A stretch of 64,000 nucleotides of DNA, taken from Streptococcus sp. 1643 (GTDB lineage: Bacteria; Bacillota; Bacilli; Lactobacillales; Streptococcaceae). The stretch spans positions 817,001-881,000 of the forward strand of contig NZ_CP040231.1 in NCBI RefSeq assembly GCF_006228325.1, in the 5' to 3' direction. A model generated the notes under the pieces. It saw nothing but the letters and a program-made list of their open reading frames with translations. It was not told the DNA's origin and searched no databases. The position numbers were made by a program, and so were the translations under genes. Positions 47,201 through 55,904 of this stretch are shown one piece after another; position 1 is the stretch's first letter, and every line of letters begins with the position of its first letter.

Positions 47201-47290
47201 AATAATGGTATCATGGCAGAAGCAGAAAAATTACTTGCGTTGTTAAAAGGAAGTAATCCTTCATCTGTAAGTAAGGAAAAAATAAACTAA
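44267..47290 (+). CDS. Polyhistidine triad (Pht) surface protein, long variant
   Basis: A 1007-residue exported protein of the Pht family, which binds zinc at HxxHxH triads on the cell surface. A signal/anchor segment lies at residues 4-25 (KKYLAGSAAALILSVCSYEL). Seven triads are visible: HGDHYH three times, HGDHFH, HGNHFH, HMGHSH and HKDHYH. Ser/Pro-rich linkers separate the repeats, with a helical region near 640-710 and an acidic C-terminus. It differs from the usual five-triad PhtA/B/D by a duplicated central block. Residues about 60-188 are encoded by DNA identical to the next pht gene. I cannot assign the A/B/D letter. Confidence 0.9.
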   Translation: MKINKKYLAGSAAALILSVCSYELGLYQARTVKENNRVSYIDGKQAAQKTENLTPDEVSKKEGINAEQIVIKITDQGYVTSHGDHYHYYNGKVPYDAIISEELLMKDPNYQLKDEDIVSEIKGGYVIKVDGKYYVYLKDAAYADNVRTKEEINRQKQEHSQHRERGTSANDGAVALARSQGRYTTDDGYIFNASDIIEDTGDAYIVPHGDHYHYIPKSELSASELAAAEAFLSGKGGQLSTVEYRSSRGETRSSVRTSSSETPQNPATAPESQNEDLASLLQELYALPLSQRHVESDGLVFDPAQIIKRTANGVAVPHGDHFHFIPYSQMSALEEKLARNLPIGGQPVQSHSDNTKPSSTDKPSSTPSSPIKSNFNLNTQAPNRGTGGAYTTDDGYVFSPTDVIEDTGDAFVVPHGNHFHYIPKSDLSAGELAAAQAYWNGKQGSHSSTSSSKSSSDNAKPAQPSLTETPNLTVTPTYHQNQGEDIPTLLSELYAKPLSERHVESDGLVFDPAQIIKRTANGVAVPHGDHYHFIPYSQMSPLEEKLARMIAIKGQNGSVLSSVTPLKPAPTTKPLAPVENKPTEFDVNRVVRKVGDGYIIEDKGASRYVLAKDLAKDKIDAIENLLSKKTQETHALVAKKENVASRDQEFYDKAYNLLAEAHKALSENKGRTSDFQALDKLAERLNDESSNKGKLVDDLLAFLAPITHPERLGKPNSQIEYTEDEVRIAQLADKYTTSDGYIFDEHDIISDEGDAYVTPHMGHSHWIGKDSLSDKEKVAAQSYTKEKGILPPSPDADVQANPTGDSAAAIYNRVKGEKRIPLVRLPYMVEHTVEVKNGNLIIPHKDHYHNIKFAWFDDHTYKAPNGYTLEDLFATIKYYVEHPDERPHSNDGWGNASEHVLGKKDHSEEPNKNFKADEELVEETPAEPEVPQVETEKVEAKLKEAEVLLAKVTDSSLKANATETLAGLRNNLTLQTMDNNGIMAEAEKLLALLKGSNPSSVSKEKIN
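44444..44832 (+). repeat. 389-bp block identical to 47625-48013 (pht paralogues)
   Basis: Every base of 44444-44832 matches 47625-48013, while sequence on both sides differs. The block covers the first HxxHxH domain and the start of the second. It is the kind of tract left by recent gene conversion. Confidence 0.9.
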
Positions 47291-47292
47291 TG

Positions 47293-47328
47293 AAAAATGA
47301 AAGTCTCAATAAAGAGGCTTTCATTTTT
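47293..47328 (+). terminator. Terminator after the first pht gene
   Basis: A 15-bp stem (47293-47307 with 47314-47328, one G-U), 6-nt loop, with an A-rich left and T-rich right arm. Confidence 0.88.
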
Positions 47329-47350
47329 ATTATGTATATATGTAAAATTC

Positions 47351-47405
47351 TTAACAAGCAATATTAAAAAGAGTAAACTATTAACTGGTTAATTAACCGG
47401 TTTGT
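47351..47405 (+). promoter_or_regulatory. phtD promoter with tandem AdcR-type operators
   Basis: TTAACA (47351-47356), a 17-bp spacer and TAAACT (47374-47379). TTAACTGGTTAA (47381-47392) matches the AdcR motif, followed directly by the partial copy TTAACCGGTTTG (47394-47405). Confidence 0.85.
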
Positions 47406-47447
47406 TATTTTATAGTGAATCAAATATACTTAAGAAAAGAGGAAAGA

Positions 47448-49985
47448 ATGAAAATTAATAAAAAATATCTAGCTGGGTCAGTAGCTACACTTTTTTTAAG
47501 TGTCTGTGCTTATGAACTAGGTTTGCATCAAGCTCAAACTGTAAAAGAAAATAATCGTGTTTCCTATATAGATGGAAAACAGGCTGCGCAAAAAACAGAG
47601 AATCTGACTCCTGATGAGGTTAGCAAAAAAGAAGGCATCAATGCCGAACAAATCGTCATCAAGATAACAGACCAGGGATATGTCACTTCTCATGGAGACC
47701 ACTATCATTATTACAATGGGAAGGTTCCTTATGACGCTATCATCAGTGAAGAGTTGCTGATGAAGGATCCAAACTACCAGCTCAAGGACGAGGATATTGT
47801 CAGTGAAATCAAGGGCGGTTATGTTATCAAGGTAGATGGAAAATACTATGTTTACCTTAAGGATGCTGCATATGCGGATAATGTCCGTACGAAAGAAGAA
47901 ATCAATCGGCAAAAACAAGAACATAGTCAGCATCGTGAAAGAGGGACTTCAGCAAACGATGGTGCGGTAGCCTTGGCACGTTCACAGGGACGCTACACCA
48001 CAGATGATGGTTATATCTTTAATGCCTCTGATATCATAGAAGATACAGGTGATGCCTATATCGTTCCTCATGGCAATCACTTCCACTATATTCCTAAGAG
48101 TGACTTGTCTGCCAGCGAATTGGCTGCTGCAGAAGCCTTTCTATCTGGTAGAAGTGGCCAATCAAATACGCCTACTTACCGCCGTACCAATAACAACAGT
48201 GCTAGCAGCGATGTAGATAGATGGACTCCATCCAATAATAATCAAGGCAACAGCTATACGAACACGAACACAGCTAACAACAGTAGCGACGATAACCAAG
48301 CAAGTCAGAGTGATGAGGATATTGATAGCCTTCTGAAACAACTTTACGCCTTGCCGCTCAGCCAACGACACGTAGAATCTGATGGCCTTGTCTTCGACCC
48401 AGCACAGATTACAAGTCGAACAGCTAGAGGAGTTGCTGTGCCTCATGGGAATCATTACCATTTCATACCTTATTTACAGATGTCTGAATTGGAAGAACGA
48501 ATCGCTCGCATCATCCCGCTTCGCTATCGTTCGAACCATTTGGTGCCGGATTCAAGACCAGAACAACCAAGTCCACAACCGACTCCGGAACCTAGTCCAA
48601 GCCCGCAACCTGCACCAACTCCTCAACCAACTCCAAGCAATCCAATTGATGAAAAATTAGTTAAACAGGTGATTCGAAAAGTAGCTGATGGCTATGTATT
48701 TGAGGAGAATGGAATCTCACGTTATATTCCTGCCAAGAAGCTTTCAGCAGAAACTGCTGCAGCCATTGATAGTAAACTAGTCAAGCAATAAAGTTTAGAT
48801 CATAAACTCGGAGCTAAGAAAACCAACCTCCCATCTGGTGATCAAGGATTTTACAATAAGGCTTATGATTTACTAGCAAGAGTTCATCAAGACTTACTTG
48901 ATAATAGAGGGCGCCAAGCTGATTTTGACACTTTGGATAAACTGTTGGAACGTTTAAATGATGAAAGCAGTGATAAAGTCAAGTTGGTGGATGATATCTT
49001 GGCCTTTCTAGCACCGATTCGTCATCCAGAACGTTTAGGAAAACCAAATGCGCAAATTGCCTACACTGATGATGAGATTCAGGTAGCCAAGTTGGCAGGC
49101 AAGTATACAACAGAAGATGGCTATATCTTTGATCCTCGTGATATCACCAGTGATGAGGGGGATGCCTATGTAACTCCACATATGACCCACAGTCATTGGA
49201 TTAAGAAAGATAGTTTGTCTGAAGCTGAAAGAGCGGCAGCCCAGGCTTATGCTAAAGAGAAAGGTTTGACTCCTCCTTCAACAGACCATCAGAATCCAGG
49301 AAATACGGAGGCTAAAGGAGCAGAAGCTATCTACAACCGCGTGAAAGCAGCTAAGAAGGTGACGCTTGATCGTATGCCTTACAATCTCCAACATGCCGTG
49401 GAAGTTAAAAACGGTAGTTTAATCATTCCTCATTATGATCATTACCATAACATCAAATTTGAGTGGTTTGACGAAGGACTTTATGAGGTACCTAAGGGGT
49501 ATAGTCTAGAAGATCTCTTTGCGACTTTCAAGTACTATGTCGAACATCCAAACGAACGTCCGCATTCAGATAGTGGTTGGGGCAATGCAAGTGACCATGT
49601 TCAAAGAAACCAAAATGGTCAAGCTGATACCAATCAAACGGAAAAACCATCAGAGGAGAAACCTCGGACAGACAAACCTGAGGAAGAAAAGCCTCGCGAA
49701 GAGAAGCCTCAAAGTGAGAAACCAGAATCTCCAAAACCAACTGAGGAGCTGGAAGAAGAATCACCAGAGGAACCAGAAGAACCTCAGGTCGAGACTGAAA
49801 AGGTTGAAGCGAAGTTGAGAGAGGCTGAAGAGCTACTTGCAAAGATCCAAGACTCCATTATCAAATCCAATGCCAAAGAAACTCTCACAGGATTAAAGAA
49901 TAACTTGCTATTTGGCGCCCAAGACAACAATACTATTATGGCAGAAGTTCAAAAGCTGTTGGCATTGCTAAAGGAGAGTAACTAA
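47448..49985 (+). pseudogene. phtD: phtD-like polyhistidine triad gene interrupted by one nonsense codon
   Basis: One frame runs from ATG 47448 to 49985 and would encode 845 residues, the usual PhtD length, but TAA at 48789-48791 stops it after 447 residues. The frame is unbroken on both sides. The family reads KQESL at this point, so a single G-to-T change (GAA to TAA) explains the stop. The 5' part has a signal/anchor segment and three triads (HGDHYH, HGNHFH, HGNHYH). The 3' part has two more (HMTHSH, HYDHYH) and an acidic repeat tail. The promoter with AdcR sites is intact, so a truncated protein with three triads could still be made. The in-frame GTG at 47415 lacks a ribosome site. Confidence 0.9.
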
Positions 49986-50045
49986 ACCTACCCCAATTTT
50001 CTAACTCCTAAAAACAGGATAGGATATATAGAAAAGATAAAATCG

Positions 50046-50087
50046 AAAAATGAGAGCAGAATGTGAGTTCTAGTTCTCATTTTTTTT
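50046..50087 (+). terminator. Terminator after phtD
   Basis: AAAAATGAGA and TCTCATTTTT arms flank a 22-nt loop, followed by more T. Confidence 0.75.
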
Positions 50088-50107
50088 ATGAAAATGTGCA
50101 AAATAAC

Positions 50108-50172
50108 TTGACATATAGTGTAAATAAAGATAAACTATTTACTAGTTAATTAAATGGTTAAATACTAGTTAA
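50108..50172 (+). promoter_or_regulatory. adcAII-phtE promoter with three AdcR-like operators
   Basis: TTGACA (50108-50113), a 17-bp spacer and TAAACT (50131-50136). Three back-to-back AdcR-like 12-mers follow: TTTACTAGTTAA (50138-50149), TTAAATGGTTAA (50150-50161) and AATACTAGTTAA (50161-50172). The array extends to the ribosome site. Confidence 0.85.
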
Positions 50173-50178
50173 GGAGTA

Positions 50179-51099
50179 ATGATGAAAAAAAGAACGATCC
50201 TATTATTGATGGCCAGTTTATTGGCTCTTGTCTTAGGAGCATGTAGTCAAAAAGAAAAACAAGAAGCAAAAGGGATGAAGATTGTAACAAGTTTTTACCC
50301 AATCTATGCCATGGTCAAAGAGGTATCAGGTGACTTGAATGACGTACGGATGATTCAGTCAAGTAGTGGGATTCACTCCTTTGAACCGTCAGCAAATGAC
50401 ATTGCTGCTATCTATGACGCGGATGTCTTTGTCTACCATTCTCATACGCTCGAATCTTGGGCTGGAAGTCTGGATCCTAACTTGAAAAACTCAAAAGTTA
50501 AGGTTTTAGAAGCTTCTGAAGGAATGACTTTGGAGCGTGTACCAGGTTTGGAAGATGTTGAAGCTGGTGACGGCATCGATGAAAAAACACTCTACGACCC
50601 TCACACTTGGTTAGATCCAGAAAAAGCAGGTGAAGAAGCTCAGATTATCGCTGACAAACTTTCGGAGATTGATAGTGCTAATAAGGAAACGTATCAAAAG
50701 AATGCTAAAAACTTTATCGCTAAAGCCCAAGAATTGACTAAGAAGTACCAGCCTATTTTTGAAAAAGCGAGTCAAAAGACCTTTGTTACACAACACACAG
50801 CCTTTTCTTATCTCGCTAAACGCTTTGGTTTGAAACAACTTGGTATAGCAGGGATTTCCCCTGAACAAGAGCCAAGTCCGAGACAGTTGACAGAAATCCA
50901 AGAATTCGTTAAAACCTATAAGGTTAAAACCATCTTTACTGAGAGCAATGCTTCTTCTAAAGTCGCTGAGACCTTGGTCAAATCAACAGGAGTTAGCCTA
51001 AAGACACTCAATCCTTTAGAAGCAGATCCTGAAAATGACAAAACTTACTTAGAAAATCTAGAAGAAAATATGAATGTTCTTGCAGAAGAATTAAAATGA
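50179..51099 (+). CDS. adcAII: AdcAII (Lmb-like) zinc-binding lipoprotein
   Basis: A 306-residue cluster A-I solute-binding protein for the AdcBC zinc transporter. The lipobox is LVLGAC, with Cys near residue 22. Zinc-ligand positions are visible: His in SSGIHSFEPS, His in DPHTWLDP and His in TQHTAFSYLA, with an acidic ligand near the C-terminus. It lacks the His-rich loop and ZinT domain of AdcA. Pht proteins pass zinc to AdcAII in pneumococcus, and the next gene is a pht gene in the same operon. Confidence 0.94.
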   Translation: MMKKRTILLLMASLLALVLGACSQKEKQEAKGMKIVTSFYPIYAMVKEVSGDLNDVRMIQSSSGIHSFEPSANDIAAIYDADVFVYHSHTLESWAGSLDPNLKNSKVKVLEASEGMTLERVPGLEDVEAGDGIDEKTLYDPHTWLDPEKAGEEAQIIADKLSEIDSANKETYQKNAKNFIAKAQELTKKYQPIFEKASQKTFVTQHTAFSYLAKRFGLKQLGIAGISPEQEPSPRQLTEIQEFVKTYKVKTIFTESNASSKVAETLVKSTGVSLKTLNPLEADPENDKTYLENLEENMNVLAEELK

Positions 51100-51112
51100 G
51101 GAGATGATGAAA

Positions 51113-54100
51113 ATGAAGAAGAAATATATTGTAGCAGGATCGGCTCTTGTCCTTTCCCTAAGCCTTTGCATCTATGCATTGAACCAACACCAGGTAGAAG
51201 GAAATAAAGATAATAACCGTGTGTCTTATGTCGATGGGAAGCAAGACACTAAAAAAACAGAGAATCAGACACCAGATCAAGTTAGCAAAAAAGAAGACAT
51301 TCAGGCTGAACAAATTGTTGTGAAAATTACCGATCAAGGTTATGTGACTTCACACGGTGATCATTTCCATTATTACAATGGTAAAGTTCCTTTTGACGCG
51401 ATTTTCAGCGAAGAACTGTTGATGAAAGATGCCAATTATCAACTGAAAGACGCTGATATTGTCAACGAAATCAAAGGTGGCTACATTATCAAGGTTGATG
51501 GTAAGTATTATGTCTACCTAAAAAATGCTAGTCAAGCTGAAAATATTCGTACCAAAGAACAAATTGAAAAACAAAAACAAGGGCATACATCTGACCAAAA
51601 AAATGATTCTAAGGAAGTTGTGGCAGCTAGAGCTCAAGGACGTTATACAACTGATGACGGTTATGTTTTTAACGCTTCTGATATCATTGAAGATACAGGA
51701 GATGCTTATATCGTTCCCCACGGAGGACACTTCCATTATATTCCTAAGAGTGATCTGTCAGCGGGTGAATTAGCTGCCGCAAAGGCTTATTTATCTGGCA
51801 ATAGTTCAGCTCTCAGTCAACCCTTGTCACTGACACCGAATAATGGTGTTTCTGCAGCAGATGATGGTTATGTCTTTAACCCTAATGATATTGTCAGAGA
51901 TACTGGCGATGCTTATATCGTACGACATGGGGACCACTATCACTATATCCCTAAATCATCTCTTAACAATCATCAAGCACAATCTAACACTCCAAGCTTA
52001 GAAAGTCCTTCTAATTCTACACCAAATAATCCGTTACCACATGTTCACCATGAAGAAGAGGAACACGATCATGGTTTTGATGCAAATAGAATTATAAGTG
52101 AAGATTCAGAAGGTTTTGTCATGAGTCATGGTGATCACAATCATTACTTCTTTAAGAAAGATTTGACACCTGAGCAAATCAAGGCAGCACAAGATCACTT
52201 GTACGGAAATAAACATTCAGAAACTAGCCCTGATAACCACATTAGTAAACCAGAAGAACACCATCATGATAACCATGGAAACCATCATGAGGAAGAACAC
52301 GATCATGGCTTTGCAGCAGATCGAGTGATAAGTGAAGATGATAAAGGATTTGTCGTTTCTCATGGAGATCACAACCACTATTTCTTTAAAAAAGATTTAA
52401 CAAAAGATCAGATTAAAGCTGCTCAAGAACATTTAAACAGTCATAAAACTGAGTCTGTTAAACCTCTTGCAAAAGATGTAGAAGCATTTTCTAGAGAGGC
52501 CAGTGACAAAGAAAAAATGGAGTATATTGCTAAGACCTACGGTGTACCGCTAGAAGCCATTCGCATTTCAAATGGATTCTTTGTCTTTGGAAATCCGGAT
52601 CAAGCTTATGATCCAACCCATATCCATCCCTATGCCGTTCGAAAAGAACATGTTCGTATTCCTCTCCAAACTGGAAATCCAGAACTGGATTTCCTAAATG
52701 AACTTTATACGACTGCACTACGTGATGGGGTATCTCCTTATAGTTTGCAAGTAGAAAATGGTAGTTTTGTAATTCCTCACGGAGACCACAATCACTACAT
52801 CAAGGTTCAAACCAAGGGCTATGAAGTAGCTTTGAAAAATAAGATTCCGGCCCTACAATCGACCTATCAACCTGGGGCTTTTGATGAACAAACTGTTCTA
52901 TCTAAAGTGGATCAACTTTTAGAATATAGCAGAAATATTTACAAAGACAAGCCTATCGCACAAAGACAGATTGAATTAGCTTTAGGTCAGTTTACTGAAA
53001 ATATGAAGAAACTAGCAACCAACTCTACGGCAGGTTATCTTGCAACACTTGATCTTTTTGATAAGCAATATATCCATATTGATGAAAGTATCAAACCTGT
53101 TGAAACAAGCGCTCTAGATAAGAAATATCAGGCCTTGATTGATAAAATCAATACACTAGATACAGACTCTTATGGTCTTCCTAAGAAAGAGCTTCTCGTT
53201 CAACTTCAAGAAGCTAAATTAGCTAAAGATGAGGCTGGTTTAGCAGCGGTTGAATCACAACTTCAAGCCTTACAAGACTTTAATGATCGAACAGGTGTTA
53301 CAACTGTAGAATACATCAAGTATTTCTACGAACACGTAAATGATGGTCGTTTGAGTGATGAACTGCGAAATAAAGTAGCTCAGTTGACTTGGACCTTGTA
53401 TCAATCTCAATCCTTCCTTAAGGCAGCAGAATTGAACAAATTATTCCCAAGCATCTATCAGGCAAAACAAGAAGTGGAAGAAGCTTTGAAAGCTCAACCA
53501 ACTACTGCAAAATCAACGCAAACAGTTCTAGATACTGAAAAAGTCGATAATCAAAGTGCCAAAACAGCTATTTATGGCTTCTTGAAAGAATTGTATGGAG
53601 ACTTTATGCCTGAGGAACATGTCAACCATGTTAGCAAGGAACAAGTAGAGAGTCTCCTGAGCAAGGCAAATCAACTCTTGGAACAAATCCAAGAAGAAGG
53701 CATCAAACAATCCTTGGCAGAAGAAGTAGAAAATCTCAAAGCTGCCACAAACAAGGCTGATGCAGACTTGGATGAAGTAAATAGTCAGGTGAAAGACGTC
53801 TTGGCTCGTATCGCTAGCGCCCTTAAACAAGAGAAGGAAAATGCAGAGCAAGATCCTCAGACACTTGTTCTCTATCAAAAACTCTACGATATTCTCATGT
53901 CGCTTCACTCATATTTAGAAAATAATAAGGGTTCTGATGCAGACTTTGATAAGGTTGATGCTCTACTAGATCAGCTATCTGCTAAGAGTAAAGATAAAGC
54001 CGCTTTACTTGAATTGACAAAAGCTATTCTGGTATTAAATCAAGAAATCAAGTCAAAATCAAGCGTCGGTGAAGAAGCAACCCCAGCAAGAAATGCTGAA

Positions 54101-54286
54101 GCAAATAGTGGTAAGACAAGTACTGAAACTGAAACATCAGCAACTGCAGAATCTAACAGCGAAACTGCCAGCGACGAAAACAAACCGAGTAATGCAACAG
54201 ATTCTAAACCATCTGAATCAACTTCAGAAAAGGAAACAACAGAATCTACAACAAGCACTGAAAATCAAGAAAAAACAGTAGAATAA
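51113..54286 (+). CDS. phtE: PhtE-like polyhistidine triad protein
   Basis: A 1057-residue Pht protein with six HxxHxH triads: HGDHFH, HGGHFH, HGDHYH, HGDHNH twice and HGDHNH again near residue 560. It also has His-rich HHEEEEHDHGF-type linkers, the pattern of PhtE. A signal/anchor segment lies near residues 5-24. The C-terminal third is long coiled-coil helix ending in a Ser/Thr/Glu-rich tail. Four in-frame Met codons begin the frame. ATG 51113 is chosen because GAGGAG (51098-51103) is 9 bases upstream, and it also gives the family MKKKYI start. It follows adcAII closely and is probably co-transcribed. Confidence 0.9.
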   Translation: MKKKYIVAGSALVLSLSLCIYALNQHQVEGNKDNNRVSYVDGKQDTKKTENQTPDQVSKKEDIQAEQIVVKITDQGYVTSHGDHFHYYNGKVPFDAIFSEELLMKDANYQLKDADIVNEIKGGYIIKVDGKYYVYLKNASQAENIRTKEQIEKQKQGHTSDQKNDSKEVVAARAQGRYTTDDGYVFNASDIIEDTGDAYIVPHGGHFHYIPKSDLSAGELAAAKAYLSGNSSALSQPLSLTPNNGVSAADDGYVFNPNDIVRDTGDAYIVRHGDHYHYIPKSSLNNHQAQSNTPSLESPSNSTPNNPLPHVHHEEEEHDHGFDANRIISEDSEGFVMSHGDHNHYFFKKDLTPEQIKAAQDHLYGNKHSETSPDNHISKPEEHHHDNHGNHHEEEHDHGFAADRVISEDDKGFVVSHGDHNHYFFKKDLTKDQIKAAQEHLNSHKTESVKPLAKDVEAFSREASDKEKMEYIAKTYGVPLEAIRISNGFFVFGNPDQAYDPTHIHPYAVRKEHVRIPLQTGNPELDFLNELYTTALRDGVSPYSLQVENGSFVIPHGDHNHYIKVQTKGYEVALKNKIPALQSTYQPGAFDEQTVLSKVDQLLEYSRNIYKDKPIAQRQIELALGQFTENMKKLATNSTAGYLATLDLFDKQYIHIDESIKPVETSALDKKYQALIDKINTLDTDSYGLPKKELLVQLQEAKLAKDEAGLAAVESQLQALQDFNDRTGVTTVEYIKYFYEHVNDGRLSDELRNKVAQLTWTLYQSQSFLKAAELNKLFPSIYQAKQEVEEALKAQPTTAKSTQTVLDTEKVDNQSAKTAIYGFLKELYGDFMPEEHVNHVSKEQVESLLSKANQLLEQIQEEGIKQSLAEEVENLKAATNKADADLDEVNSQVKDVLARIASALKQEKENAEQDPQTLVLYQKLYDILMSLHSYLENNKGSDADFDKVDALLDQLSAKSKDKAALLELTKAILVLNQEIKSKSSVGEEATPARNAEANSGKTSTETETSATAESNSETASDENKPSNATDSKPSESTSEKETTESTTSTENQEKTVE

Positions 54287-54289
54287 AAA

Positions 54290-54325
54290 GAAAGGCGAAG
54301 TAGCTAAGCTACCTCGTCTTTTTTA
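54290..54325. terminator. Terminator between phtE and pepT
   Basis: GTAGCT-A-AGCTAC forms the core, extended by GGCGA/CTCGTC pairing with one mismatch, and T/A flanks. It serves convergent genes. Confidence 0.8.
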
Positions 54326-55546
54326 GTCTTTATAAGATACAATGCCAATGATGGTATCCACCGCACGCTCCATAGTCTGAAGGCTGACGTATTCAAAACG
54401 TCCATGCATGTTTTCACCACCAGCAAAGATATTAGGAGTTGGGATCCCCATAAAGGAAATCTTAGACCCATCTGTTCCACCACGAATTGGTTCGATAATT
54501 GGCGTGATTCCCAGATCCTCCATTACGGCTTTGGCAATGGTAACAGGAGTCATGTCTTTCTCAATGACTTCCTTCATATTGTAGTACTGGTCTGTCAGAG
54601 TTAAGGTCACGCGATTATTCCCAAGCTCTTGATTCATCTTGTCAGCGATGGCTTGCATAGCTGCTTTACGAGCTTCAAAGGCATCTTTTTCAAAGTCACG
54701 GATGATGTAGCTTGCACGCGCCTCCTCGACACTACCTGTCACATCCATAAGATGATAGAAACCTTGATAACCATCTGTCAATTCAGGTCGGTCATTCTCT
54801 GGAAGTTGATTATGAAAATCAATCGCTAGCTGAAGGGCATTGACCATCTGTCCTTTAGCAGTACCAGGGTGAACATTGCGCCCTTGGAAATGCAATTCAG
54901 CACCAGCTGCTGAGAAAGTTTCATACTGAAGCTCACCTAGCGGACCACCATCAACAGTATAAGCAAAGTCAACGTTAAAGTCTTCAGCATCAAATTTGTT
55001 AGCTCCAACACCGATTTCTTCATCTGGTCCAAAACCAACTCGAATCTCACAGTGTTTGATTTCGGGATGAGCAGTCAGATATTCAATAGCAGTCATAATT
55101 TCAGCAATCCCTGACTTGTCATCAGCACCCAGCAAGGTCGTGCCATCAGTTGTGATAAGCGTTTGGCCTGGATATTTCTCAAGGCTCTTGAAATCAGCAG
55201 GATCGAGTTTAAATCCAGAATCACCCAAGTCGATAACTCCACCATCGTAATTTTCAATGACTTGCGGATTAACTCCCTCAGCATTAAAATCAGCTGTATC
55301 CATGTGGGAGATGAAGCCAATCTTGCGTGTCAAGCTTGGATCATTAGCTGGTAAGGTTCCAATAGCAAAACCATTTGGAAGGTAGTAGACGTTTTGCAGA
55401 CCGACACGTTTCATTTCAGGAATAAGAACATTGGTCGCAAAATCTACCTGGCTTTGCGTACTTGGAGTAGTAGTAGAGTGTTCATCAGAACGCGTATTGA
55501 CCTTAACGTAGGTCAAGAAACGATCTAAAAGGTTCGGATAAGTCAT
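54323..55546 (-). CDS. pepT: Peptidase T (aminotripeptidase)
   Basis: A 407-residue zinc tripeptidase of the M20 family that releases the N-terminal residue of tripeptides. Metal-ligand motifs are visible: [19 protein letters not shown], the catalytic DEEIG, and [10 protein letters not shown] near the end. The in-frame start at 55567 is rejected: AAAGGAG stands five bases before ATG 55546, giving the standard [10 protein letters not shown] start. In pneumococcus pepT marks one side of the PI-2 insertion site, as it does here. Confidence 0.96.
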   Translation of the reverse strand: MTYPNLLDRFLTYVKVNTRSDEHSTTTPSTQSQVDFATNVLIPEMKRVGLQNVYYLPNGFAIGTLPANDPSLTRKIGFISHMDTADFNAEGVNPQVIENYDGGVIDLGDSGFKLDPADFKSLEKYPGQTLITTDGTTLLGADDKSGIAEIMTAIEYLTAHPEIKHCEIRVGFGPDEEIGVGANKFDAEDFNVDFAYTVDGGPLGELQYETFSAAGAELHFQGRNVHPGTAKGQMVNALQLAIDFHNQLPENDRPELTDGYQGFYHLMDVTGSVEEARASYIIRDFEKDAFEARKAAMQAIADKMNQELGNNRVTLTLTDQYYNMKEVIEKDMTPVTIAKAVMEDLGITPIIEPIRGGTDGSKISFMGIPTPNIFAGGENMHGRFEYVSLQTMERAVDTIIGIVSYKD

Positions 55547-55567
55547 AAAAACTCCTTTAACAATCAT

Positions 55568-55810
55568 AAAATAGAATGCAAACTTCGGAAAAAACCTTAT
55601 TCTGAAAATTTCATGAATTTTGAAAAAATATAATAATTCAAATTCAATAGACTTTTAAATGAAATTTTGGATATTCTAGAATAAAATATATGCATTGATA
55701 TTTTATGAGATTTTTTTATTCTTTTTTCATTTTACCATAGAATAGTTTGAAAGACAAAGAAGAATCATACTCTTTTATTAATTAACATAATATAAAATTA
55801 ATCATATTAA
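55568..55810. other. AT-rich intergenic region between pepT and the pilus islet
   Basis: No gene seen. This very AT-rich stretch holds the divergent upstream regions of pepT and pitA and probably the left junction of the pilus islet. I found no direct repeat marking the junction. Confidence 0.5.
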
Positions 55811-55839
55811 TTGACACTGCGTGAACTTTATTGTACAAT
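55811..55839 (+). promoter_or_regulatory. Promoter of the pilus operon
   Basis: TTGACA (55811-55816), a 17-bp spacer and TACAAT (55834-55839), about 65 bp before pitA. It is close to consensus; no operator was recognised. Confidence 0.82.
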
Positions 55840-55904
55840 TGTCTTGCAAATGTTTAGATTGATATAACAATAGATTTAAAAGCAAAATAATTAAGGAGAA
55901 TAAA

